Positions 40,974 through 49,711 of a DNA stretch of 49,711 nt are shown in pieces (within the stretch, counting starts at the first letter, position 1; every line of letters starts with the position of its first letter). The stretch spans positions 1-49,711 of the forward strand of contig WHUX01000308.1 in NCBI GenBank assembly GCA_015179025.1, in the 5' to 3' direction. The DNA is from Terfezia claveryi (lineage: Eukaryota; Ascomycota; Pezizomycetes; Pezizales; Pezizaceae). The notes beneath the pieces were generated by a model, which ran no database searches, was not told the origin of the DNA, and saw only the letters and a list, made by a program, of their open reading frames with translations. The translations under genes and the position numbers were made by a program.

Positions 40974-41653
40974 TATAATGAATGGTACTAGACAGTATTC
41001 ATTCGGTACCGTTTATACAATCTATATCCGTAGGCACGAACGTTTGTGTATTTCGGTTCTGCTGAGGTAAGACCTCGGAAGGGTAGGGAGATTACTATAT
41101 GGGACGTTTCTGAAGGGAACAGTAATTAACTGGTGTAATCTATCTTATATGATTTGTGCTATCTAAGCTATATGATCTTGATCTGATTGGAATATAGGCT
41201 TACTTGCTCTGTGTGCTTGCCTGGTTGCTTCTTCTCTTTCTCGTGGATTCCAGAGGGAATCCAGCGGCCTATTTATACTCCTCTGAGATCTGATGACTAA
41301 GGAAATAAATACAATAAAGAGTGGCATACCAGAAGGTGGTACTCTGTACAAAAAGGGTCATGTGGCCATGGTAATGAGTCACACGCCTTAAACGATGGTC
41401 ATGTGGCTATAGTAATGCGTCACACGCCTTAAAGAGAGGTCACGCAGCCATAATGAGGGTGTCTTCATATGGCAAGTGCCATGGAACTTTCCATAGCAAA
41501 TTCCGCATGCTATGGACGCTTATAAAGCAATAGGAGGTGGTAGAAGGCTAGTCCTTCAACCGAGAGGCTTAGTTACATAATATAGTAGTAATATAGGAAA
41601 TACAAAAGTATATAATCAATTATATAAGCAATGAAATAACGTTCTCCATTACA
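40974..41653 (-). repeat. 3' LTR of copy C
   Basis: 680 bp, TATAATGAATGG to TTCTCCATTACA on the plus strand. TATAAATA at 41270-41277 (minus). The GTGGCC/GTGGCTATAGTAATG repeats lie at about 41355-41460. The first base pair has decayed from TG to TA. Confidence 0.92.
41270..41277 (-). promoter_or_regulatory. TATA box in C LTR
   Basis: TATAAATA on the minus strand, the conserved position of the family. Confidence 0.5.
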
Positions 41654-43184
41654 CTTCCCGACATAGAAGGATTTCCTATCCTTATTTCTTTCGCTCTACC
41701 ATATTGGTTTCTATACGTCTTAAGATTTGATGCATTGTTAATACATTAGCATTAACGTGAATATCCTTAGTGTTTCCTTGACTCATGATTCTATCTCGTT
41801 CTTGTTGGATGAGAGCTCGAGTCTCATCTCGGGTTCGTGGTCCTTGTTTTCCTTTAGTTCTTCGACGTCTCTTGAATGTATCTTCCATACTTCCGGTCAT
41901 CCAGAAGTCTTGAAGAATTTCGGTAGTGATATCCTTGGCATTTACTCAGGAATCATGTTCAGGTAAGTATCCTGACCATCTGACCTTATATTGTCTTTCT
42001 CTAGTTCGAGGAGCTGTTCTAAATTCTAATATCTTCTCAACTTCATAATGATCTTCTTGAATTGGTCCTGGTTCCTAAGATTGTCTATGAGTGAACTGGG
42101 TAGGATCGTTTTTATAGTAAGGTTTGAGTGTGCTAATATGAAAAGTATTATATATGAGGTGGAGGTCATGTTAACTAGATAGGTCTAAGCTATAGTTATT
42201 ACGTTTCCGATTACTAGAAATAATGGGAAATGGGCCTAGCCATTTTAGTTTGAGTTTAGGTGAGACGTTCAATAGGTTGATGTTTTCTGAGAAAAGCATA
42301 ACTTATTGTCTGACTGAAAATTTGGCTGTATTGGGTAGTCGTTTGTTTGCTTGAGATGCTTGAGTCTTCTTGGCGTTATATATGTTTTTAGACATTACCT
42401 CATGACCTTCGTTTGCTGGTACATATGCATTAATGGGGTATGGAAGTATCGATACGCCAAGATGTGCATTAAATCCAAATAGTGTGGAAAAGGGACTATT
42501 CTGTCTAGTGGCATTATATCTAGAGTTAAGTTTCAACTGTATCTCTAGTAGTTTCTGTAGCCAATCAAATCCTTCGATTTTACAGGCTCTTGCTACTTGT
42601 AGAATTTCTTTGTTCATAATTTCCAATTGTCCATCTGCACGTAGATGATATGCGGTGGATGGTTCCAACTTGATTCCTTTATTCCTAGCCCAATCTTGAA
42701 AGTGCGTTGACATAAAAAGAGTGTTGCGGTCAAAAACGATACAGAAAGGGTATCCCATAGTTGGGACTACATGAGTATCAAAGGTAGCAGTACATTGTTT
42801 TGCTGTGAAATTATGTGAGACAGGAATAAGAAACTTGAATCCTGATTGTCTATCGACAATCATCCAAAGTCGTGAAATATAAACTACATGATCTTCTTCA
42901 ACAGGAATATTTGGGTACAAAATTGAACACTTAGTAAACACAGGTGCTAACTTAAGAAAATCCATCAATATGTCAGTCTATGGCCTGTTTGGTATATGTA
43001 ATGGGGTTACGAGTCCAAGTGGTGCCTTGTTGGAATACTTTGTCCATTGACAAGTATCACAACTTCTTATATAGTCCTTAGTTGGTTCTGCAAAGGACTG
43101 GTAATCATATCGGTCAGTAAGATATTTCATCGTTTTTTCAATGCCACCATGAGTGGTTGCTTCATATGCATCTTTAATAACCAA
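41654..43184 (-). pseudogene. Copy C integrase and chromodomain
   Basis: Polypurine tract CGGGAAG at 41654-41660 (minus). The chromodomain tail (41682-41900) reads MTGSMEDTFKRRRRTKGKQG and ends NMVERKK, more complete than in B. The integrase core (42303-42968, 221 codons) carries MMDFLKLAPVF, FDRNTLFMSTHFQDW (second Asp in FDRN) and LRADGQLEIMNKEI, with the catalytic Glu in LEIMNK. The N-terminal finger (42978-43184) has HEATTHGG-type AYEATTHGG, where the first His has become Tyr, and SCDTCQW. The long open core indicates slower decay than in B at this part. Confidence 0.88.
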
Positions 43185-44640
43185 TTCGAGATAGTTCTTA
43201 CCTTCTATGTTAAAGGTAGAGGGTAAGACTGATCTCCATTGTCCTTGTCAGTTCTTGACATACAAAAATCTATCTCTTCTTCTATGATCCTTACAGTTCA
43301 CAAAGGTATTATAGTAGTTCTTTCAAATAGGACATACTCTCATACATGATTGATATGCGGCTTTCATACCTGTACCTTGGTCAAGCCACTGTTTGATGAA
43401 GTAGTCCTTGTCGTCTTCCTATCCGTCGCTGATGTGTTTCTCTTCAATGAGCTTGTTGAGGGTCGGTTCGATCCTTATGTTGAAGTCATTGATGGTGGGT
43501 TTCTTCTCCTTGCATGTAGAAGCATTATGTCCTGAAAACTTACAGAAATCATAACGCTGTCTAGAGGTCTTGGTGTCTTGAATGAAAGAGGTCAATTCTT
43601 CGTCAATTGCTACTCTCTTTTTAGAATGAGTAGTGATGGGGGCGATGTTGATTGGAATTGCGTTACTGCTGCTAACGGTTGCAGCTGGTTGTTGAGGTGC
43701 ATTCCATGGTTGTTGTGGGGCAACAGGAGTATCCATGATCTCCTGTTCCATTTGTCGGTTGGTCATCTGTTCGGTAGGGTTACTGAACTGAATGCTGGGT
43801 TGGAGAGTAGGTCATGTCGGCTTGTGGGTAATCCATCTTTTTGCCTATTCTCCGATTTCCTGGATAGCTTCTTCATGGCTGAGAGCTGGTAGAGGTGGAT
43901 AAGCTGGCGTTTGTTGTACTGGTGCTAGTTCCTTTTGAGGCTCATTTGCGGATAAGATATACGCAATACGAGTCGTAAGGAATTCCATACCCTTCTTAAG
44001 AACTGAGGCTGTCAGGTCACAGTTTAAACTGCCATGTCCATGATGGTTGTAGATTGCATATGTTTCGATGGTAAACATGCAGTTGTTCATGGCGTGGGAG
44101 CTGCCATGGACTGGACAGTAAAAATCATGGCAAAAGGACCAGTGCATCCTTTTGTGTTGTTGCCAATTGCTATGAGCCAGGTCAATAGCAATTTCTTTCG
44201 CTTCTTCAGGAGCGAGGGTATTTTGTTGTGCGTTTTCAGAAGATGGAGGCCTATATCTTAGTCCAAGAACTGTTAAAGGTTTGTTCTTGTTTTTATTGGG
44301 TATACGATCATACCCGCTGAAAACTTCTTCTGGTATGGTGGATAGAGTCTCATCGTCTGAGGACTCTTGTTCCTTCATCATGTCATATTCGCTTTCTTCG
44401 TCTGGGATGCCCTTGAAGTATGGATTGAAGATATGGTGTCCAAGTTCTTTAGCTCTTGTACCACATTTGTTGAAGTCACAGTGGACATGCTTGAAATTGA
44501 TAGCTCCGCGAGAAACCATATTGTTCTGAGTAGAGGTTTCTAGTGAGTAGAAAGTTCTTAAAGTGTTGGTAGAGATGTTGCGGTTGTAGGTATGGTTAGG
44601 AGGATCGATGCTGTTGGAGATATAATCGTCCTCGGTGGTG
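43185..44640 (-). pseudogene. Copy C linker between RNase H and integrase, with two CCHC knuckles
   Basis: About 1.45 kb (some 480 codons), uninterrupted by other elements, which proves that the linker is part of the family. Knuckle 2 at about 44010-44065 is decayed (YAIYNHHGHGSLNC, both Cys to Tyr). Knuckle 3 at about 43520-43565 reads YDFCKFSGHNASTC (first Cys to Tyr). Between them is a Pro/Gln-rich segment with QQPWNAPQQPAAT, and upstream of knuckle 2 an acidic EQESSDDETLSTIPEEVF segment. Cys to Tyr is TGT to TAT, again a G to A change. Its function is unknown; nucleic-acid binding is the natural guess. Confidence 0.8.
43636..43640. other. Empty site corresponding to element E insertion
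   Basis: GAGTAGTGATGGGGGCGATG here is continuous; in copy B the same sequence is split by E at 5333/11542 with ACGGC and ATGGT on the two sides. Confidence 0.75.
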
Positions 44641-45918
44641 GGAGTGTCCAAGTATTTATGCTTTCTTGATAGAGCATCTACTATCAGATTTTCCTTTCCT
44701 GCGGTATGCAATATGTCTGTATCAAATTCTATTAGGTAATCTTGCTATCACCTCAATTTTTGACTTACAGGCGTTTGAGTATGGAAGGTTACTAACGGTT
44801 TGTGGTCGGTAAGGATAGTGAACTTGTGACCTCTCAATTGTGCTTCAAAAAATTTTAACGAGTCAATAATCGCTAATAATTCTTTTGAAAGGTAGGATAA
44901 TTGAGTTGTGCTGGATTAAATTTTCTAGAGTGGAAGCATGATGGTCTTATGTACGTCAACGGTCCTTGACCTATCCAAGATCCTAGTCCTATATCACTAG
45001 CATCACAGACTAAATATTTGAGTTCAGTAGATTCATTATTCCAGGGTTTTAAAACATGTGGGGAATTCACGAGTTCCTTGAGTTTTTCAAACGCTGTGTT
45101 ATAAGTATCTGTCCATTCCCATTTCTTTGTTTCTCCTTGCAGTTCTGACAGGGTGCTTGCATACGATGCCAAGTCAGGGATAAACCTGCTGAGATAATTA
45201 ACGATTCCAAGGAATCCTCTAAGATCCTTTTTTCTTGTAGGAGTTGGAAATGTTAATATAGTAGTCCTCTTCTTCGGGTCTACATGTAATCTATCTGATG
45301 TCAAAACGTGTCCTAAGATTTCCAATCTTGGAGTAAAGAACTGGCATTTGCTTTCTTTGAGATAGAATTTCTCATCCTGTAGACGTTGAAGTACTTTCTT
45401 CAATAATTCTACATGTTCTTCATACATTTTAGAGAATATAATAAAATCATCAATATAGATGATTAAATTTTTATAGACCATGTCCTCAAAATTTCATGCA
45501 TAACGCGAACCATGGTAGCTGGTGCGTTACGATCCCCTTGTTGCATAACTCTACTTCTGAAATATCCCATGTGATATAAAAAGGTAGAGTGTTGCTCAGA
45601 TTCTTTATTGTTCCTGATATTAAAAAATCTGTCGGCTAAATCAAGCTTAGTCCAAATGGGATTCTCTGCTACTAGTTCAATTGCTTCATTAATATCTGGC
45701 AATGGGGTGTGGTCCGATTCGACTCCTAAATTGTGGTCTTGACAGTCATTAACATGTCTGGCTTCTTCCGTTTATCTAGTTTAGGGATAGTGAATATGAC
45801 TACAGCATTTGTGTTATTTTCTACTCTATATATGCGACTTGATGCTTCTTCTTCGACTAATTTGTTATGGATTTGTTGTCTAAATCGTGTCCTGAGGGTC
45901 GCCATTTTGGTATCCAAG
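44641..45918 (-). pseudogene. Copy C reverse transcriptase and RNase H
   Basis: RT motifs: PDINEAIELVAENPIWTKLD (45702 downward), RDAPATMV-like NAPATMVRVMHEI, YIDD in LIIYIDDFIIFSKM, ILGHVLTSD, FLGIVNYLSRFIPD, and a tether to RNase H with YLVCDASDIGLGSW. RNase H continues to HTAGKENLIVDALSRKHKYL at 44711. Frameshifts occur near 45480 and 45740 and stops near 44870. In the first RT block LTSDRLHVD replaces LTSDGLHVD of copy B. Confidence 0.9.
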
Positions 45919-45920
45919 TA
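45919..45920. other. Empty TA site corresponding to G1 insertion
   Basis: CAAGTAGCTCC is continuous here; in copy B the TA is duplicated on both sides of G1 (13830-13831 and 16309-16310). Confidence 0.85.
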
Positions 45921-46560
45921 GCTCCTGCTTTTGGTTTGATAGAGTGATTAATTTTTCTTAGTGGGGGTAATTCCTGTGGAATTGTCTTGGGAAATAATAA
46001 GGGAAACTCCATTACAGGGTTGAATTGTTTCTGTACCCTAGAAACTGCTGTCACGAGTTCTCTTTCTGAATCAGTTTCTTCCACGTCACCAATATTTTCC
46101 CAATTATCTGGTTCACTATAATCTGTGACTGATTCACAGCTGACCTGTATATACGCTGATCTTATACCATTCACTGTGGTTCTAGATCCCTTCCATACAC
46201 AAAGCTGGAATCGTGGAATGTTTTCCGATTGGATAGTAACTGGTTCCTGATGGGCAGGAATTATTGCTCGCACTTTACTGAGAGCAGGTTCTCCTAATAT
46301 CATGTCCCATCCAGTCAAATGAGCTACATAGAACGTTCGTTCCTCTACATAACCTATCCAATCAAGTTTGATAGTACAAGCTTTGTCTATCGTTCCTATT
46401 GAGCCTTTAATTGTAGTACTTAATGATTTCTTCTCGATACTTCTAGATGGTATTTTGTATAGGTATACAAATTGAGAATTGATTAAGTCTCCTCCTTCGT
46501 TTGGAGATCAATTAAAGCTAGTGCGGGGTGTTCATTAGCTTTAATGAATACCTTGCTAAA
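45921..46560 (-). pseudogene. Copy C protease region
   Basis: HPALALIDLQTKEE (about 46490-46530) keeps the same DLQT as copy B; a one-base change then ends the frame. A 153-codon open stretch (45857-46318) begins MTGWDMILGEPALSKVRAII and ends at the RT boundary WIPKW. This confirms DLQT as the ancestral sequence of the G9 protease. Confidence 0.75.
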
Positions 46561-48223
46561 ATCTGGTACCTGTCTTGACAAGGGTCGTTTCTTGATTTTG
46601 TCCTTGTTGTTATTATCCTTGGTAGCTATTGGCATAGCTAAATCTTGTGCGGCTGTACGCATGGGTACCTTATTTTTTCGTTTCCTACAGTCCTTGTAGG
46701 AGTGTCCAGGGTTCCAATACCATAGACATTTCTTGTCTTTAATTAATTGTATCTTCATCTTCTGATACAATTTTTTTGTGATGGTGTCCCAATCTGAGTC
46801 CTTCCAATTTTCTGTGTTGGGTTTAGTGTTAGGATTGCTGCTAGGATTAAATCCTGTTTTTTGTCATTGATTCTGGTCCCTGCGTGGACCGTGACTTCGA
46901 TTTTCATTGCGAGGGTATTGTTGTCGGGATGTATTCGGTGTGGATGGTAGGGCAATATCCTTTCTTGAAGCTTCATATGACTCCACTTGATACACGAGCT
47001 GATCATATGACCATTCTTCTTTGATTAAAGGAATTAATGTAGCTGACATATATGGCGGCAGGTGATTAAGAAACTTTCTTCTTTTTACTTCCTGCGATAT
47101 TGATTGTTTGCCATCCTTGTCAATCAATTTGATTTGCATTTCAGTAAGCCAGTTGGCAAACTGTTTGATTCCCATGTGACGTCCGTCCTTGTATGGTGTG
47201 GCTGTCTCCCATCGTTTCCACAAAATGTCCTTACTAGTAGAGGGTATCAGAAAATCCCTTAGTGCTAGTATGAATCAAAGAATGTCGTATTCTTTTCTTT
47301 TTCTCTTAGGAACTGATTATAAGTAGTGAGTGCGCTTACTTCCTTCTGAATCCAACAATTTCCAAAGCTAAAGCACCTTCCAAATCTATTCTTTTGAGAA
47401 CAAACCAACATTGCATTGCTGTGGCCTAAGAGTCAAAATATTGTGAGTCTTGCTATTTTTTGTCTTCTCCTCTTAATTTTTCTGGCATATCAATCTTTAT
47501 TCCTTTTAAAGCATTCATTGCTTCATGGTTACTTGTTGTAACCATTCCTGTTGTAGATTCCCATTGCTGGTGTTCAACTGATTTTCCTCGTTTGGGTTTT
47601 CTTTTAAGAGTTTGACTTGCAACTGGCGATGCCTTATCAGAGTCTGAGCTATCATCTCCATTATCATCAGAGTCTCGTCCTCCTCCTTGCGTTTTCTGCT
47701 TCTGTTGGTCTAGTCCTGTATCTAGATCATCATCGTCTTCTGGTAATTCTATATCTTCTGATGGTTGGTCTTTATCGTCTGGTTCTTTAGCTGACCCGTC
47801 CTCCTTTCTGGTATGTCAGGTGCTCGACCTTTGCCTTTCGATTGATCTTTAGGTGTTCTCAGGAACGCTCCTGGAAGTTCTTTGCTAGGATTGAAAAAAT
47901 CCTCCCGGTATATGCTGATTCTTCTAGATGAGTGCCGCTCATCATGAATGCCATTATTTCTTCCCAGTTATTTATTACCCAATTCGGTTTCCTTAAAAGT
48001 GGAACAACAGGTTTCTTTAATTCTTGCTCAAAAATGCGTTCATTTCTAAGTCTTCTTCTTTGAATGGGTAGGGTGTTAGCCATGAGTAGTGTTTTGCTAC
48101 GGCTTCTATTAAGAGTCAAGTGTCATTAGGATGATACTGTTGGGCATGTCCCATTGAGTGAGTATATTTCAAAATCTCCTCAATTGTTGGAAGATGTCTG
48201 TCCCAAAATTCTTCTGGCACGAG
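46561..48223 (-). pseudogene. Copy C gag, truncated at its N-terminus
   Basis: Zinc knuckle CLWYWNPGHSYKDC (about 46685-46735), with the second Cys turned to Tyr. The capsid core lies at 46864-47223 (MWKRWETATPYKDGRHMGIK, FANWLTEMQIKLIDKDGKQS, RRKFLNHLPPYMSATLIP). The more N-terminal segment is at 47859-48119 (KKPVVPLLRKPNWVINNWEE, MMSGTHLEE). Several indels shift the frame between 47230 and 47860. The element stops at 48223 inside the gag segment matching EEFWDRHLP of copy B. Confidence 0.85.
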
Positions 48224-49365
48224 TATCACGAGGGCCCTATTGACTGATAGCGCTCTTGCAACTATTAGGATGGCTGTAATTTGCTGCCGCAACAATATCT
48301 ATTCCGCAATACAGAATATCAATCCTATAGCAGTAAAGTTCAATCCAATGATAGTCCCTCATGACGGATCTTATTTCGCAATACAAAATAAATCCTATGT
48401 CGCTTGAACGTAAAGTTAACTTAAGACTTAGAACTTTGTAGGCTTCGTGTACTCAAGGTTCTCTTGCTTTTGAATACTCGCTGGTGGTAGAATAAATTCA
48501 ACCGGAACTACTTGCACTATTTATATCCCGTGGTGTATGTAAATATTCTTATGATAAAAATATTTTATAAAACGCGGGCCTACCTGTCACCTTGGAATTT
48601 CTTCCTAAGTGTTATGCTATCCACACCTTTGTTAATGCAGTTGCTATCTGCACTCATTGTCACAGGTTACTAGCCCGAACATAGAGAATATTCCCATGTC
48701 TGCATGTTATATATACTTTGCTTATAGCTCGCTTATCCCATTAAAGAATACTTAGCCGAGACAACTAAATTCAATCTCAGATACGTTACCAATCCCCGAT
48801 ACTATCGAATTTCCATCCGACAAAATCCGAAGTTATCTAATTGTGTTTCCGGCAATATTCACTTAATAGTGTTTAGTTTCCATTGAAAATAATTTTCAAC
48901 TGCATATAACTCTATGAATAGAGAACCGTGGGTCACAAGTAGATTACCATTAGAAAGGTATCAACACATAGAAGATTATAGAATCTTAGTTCATCTCGAT
49001 ACCCAAATTATTCATGGAGCTATTACCAATAATAGGTAAACCTCCACATGGACTTATTTGACCATGTTAAAAGTATTATATCTCCACGAGTTTTACTCCG
49101 ATTATAAAAAGGATTGCAGAAATGGAATCAGGACGAAGAGTAGGCCTAGATAGGACATTGAAACATTAAAATCGGAGAACTTTATGTTTTGGCCCTACCT
49201 TTGGCCTCTGTCCTGTACGTACTCCCTTATAGTGTCACCGGACGCACTTTGGTTTAAAGTGCGCCCTCATGGCTTCAATTTTTTATTTATTTTTACCGAA
49301 TTATTTTCCTGCAGTTCAGGGTAATAATTCAATATTCAGGGTAATGCCAAGACTTCAGGGTAACA
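48224..49365 (-). repeat. D-family LTR in inverted orientation
   Basis: 1142 bp; on the minus strand TGTTACCCTGAAG to CGTGATA (decayed TGTGACA). It shares the TTACCCTGAA repeats, the CGCACTTT hairpin and the whole body with 38578-39719. Its left edge abuts the truncated gag of copy C, and its outer flank is GCTAATA, the reverse complement of TATTAGC found outside the other LTR. There is no direct target duplication, so it is not a simple solo LTR. Confidence 0.88.
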
Positions 49366-49711
49366 GCTAATATATAGCTAGCATATATATGTTCTGGTCC
49401 GTTCCGGGATCCGGGCCATACCGGTATGGCCCGGTCCATACCGGTATGGACTGGATATCGCAACGGACCAGGACGTTACGGGATTAAATTGTTCAATGTC
49501 ACGGATAGCAACAAGGATTTACCACAACACCACAGCGGCTACAGCGACATTAAAAGTACTAAATAGGGACATATCCGATATGAAGGTAATTTTGTAGCAA
49601 CATTTGGTCAAAGAACATCGGAGATAACATAAGTGACCTATCGAAGAAAATACTCAGTAGAGGTATACTCGAAATGAAGGTTATTATGTAGAGAAACATT
49701 AGGTCAAAGAA
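49366..49711. repeat. GC-rich palindromic module and short tandem repeat
   Basis: CATATATATG leads into TTCTGGTCCGTTCCGGGATC, then two perfect palindromes: GGGCCATACCGGTATGGCCC (49413-49432) and GTCCATACCGGTATGGAC (49434-49451). A decayed copy of the module is at 33300-33385. Further right, a roughly 40-bp unit with ATGAAGGT and GGTCAAAGAA occurs twice about 95 bp apart (49577-49614 and 49671-49711). No gene; the unit may continue beyond the window. Confidence 0.7.

Larger units (their letters stand above)
40974..48223 (-). mobile_element. G9 gypsy retrotransposon copy C, 5'-truncated
   Basis: A minus-strand relative of copy B inserted in element D gag. The 3' LTR is 40974-41653. Then come chromodomain, integrase, linker with two knuckles, RNase H, RT, protease and gag up to the position corresponding to 18619 of copy B. 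The N-terminal gag and the 5' LTR (about 1.7 kb) are missing, replaced at a sharp junction by an inverted D-family LTR. It has neither E nor G1, so it shows the pre-insertion state of both sites. Stops and small indels inactivate it. Confidence 0.92.

Noticed and set aside
48224..49365. Ordinary solo LTR of element D
   Set aside because: No direct target duplication: flanks are ACGAG on the left and GCTAA on the right. The outer flank instead mirrors that of the other D LTR.

Overview
Organism and character. The window looks like a repeat-dense, gene-poor block of a filamentous fungal genome, most likely an ascomycete (Pezizomycotina). The reasons are three families of chromodomain Ty3/gypsy elements, a Fot1/pogo-type DNA transposon, a Plavaka-like transposase relic, and coding decay dominated by C:G to T:A changes (Trp TGG to TAG, Arg CGA to TGA, Gln CAA/CAG to TAA/TAG), as expected from RIP-like mutation or methyl-cytosine decay. 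No intact host gene, rRNA, tRNA or CRISPR array was recognised. Genus-level identity cannot be read from the sequence. Layout, left arm (1-20345). A gypsy family here called G9 contributes the 3' end of copy A (1-1044, + strand) and a complete minus-strand copy B (2675-20340) bounded by LTRs and an ATTAA target duplication. B has swallowed two later elements: gypsy element E (5333-11542, + strand, complete with LTRs, decayed gag and pol and a chromodomain) and G1 (13832-16308), a 2.5 kb nearly palindromic long-inverted-repeat element with a TA duplication. Without these B would be about 9.0 kb. Middle (20346-33300). After an eroded AT-rich stretch comes an unassigned open frame with a 10-residue acidic repeat (22428-23264). 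Then follow a short TIR element H (24442-25723, 8-bp target duplication), a Fot1/pogo element (25750-28627) with a dead transposase, the 3' LTR, integrase and chromodomain of a third gypsy, F (29634-31751, minus), and G2, a truncated copy of the palindromic element. Right arm (33300-49711). A GC-rich palindromic module and a 30-bp minisatellite precede two diverged copies of an unassigned Gag-like N-terminus, then a Plavaka-type transposase relic. Next is the 5' LTR and gag of gypsy D (38578-40973), whose gag is cut by G9 copy C (40974-48223, minus, 5' end missing). C ends directly at a D-family LTR in inverted orientation (48224-49365). The last 350 bp repeat the GC-rich palindromic module. 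How the parts work together. Each retroelement once encoded Gag, protease, reverse transcriptase, RNase H and integrase, with a C-terminal chromodomain seen in A, B, C, E and F; none is now intact. Copy C preserves the uninterrupted sites where E and G1 landed in B, so the order of insertion can be read directly. The G9 family also carries two extra CCHC zinc knuckles in a long linker between RNase H and integrase, the most unusual protein-level feature seen here.
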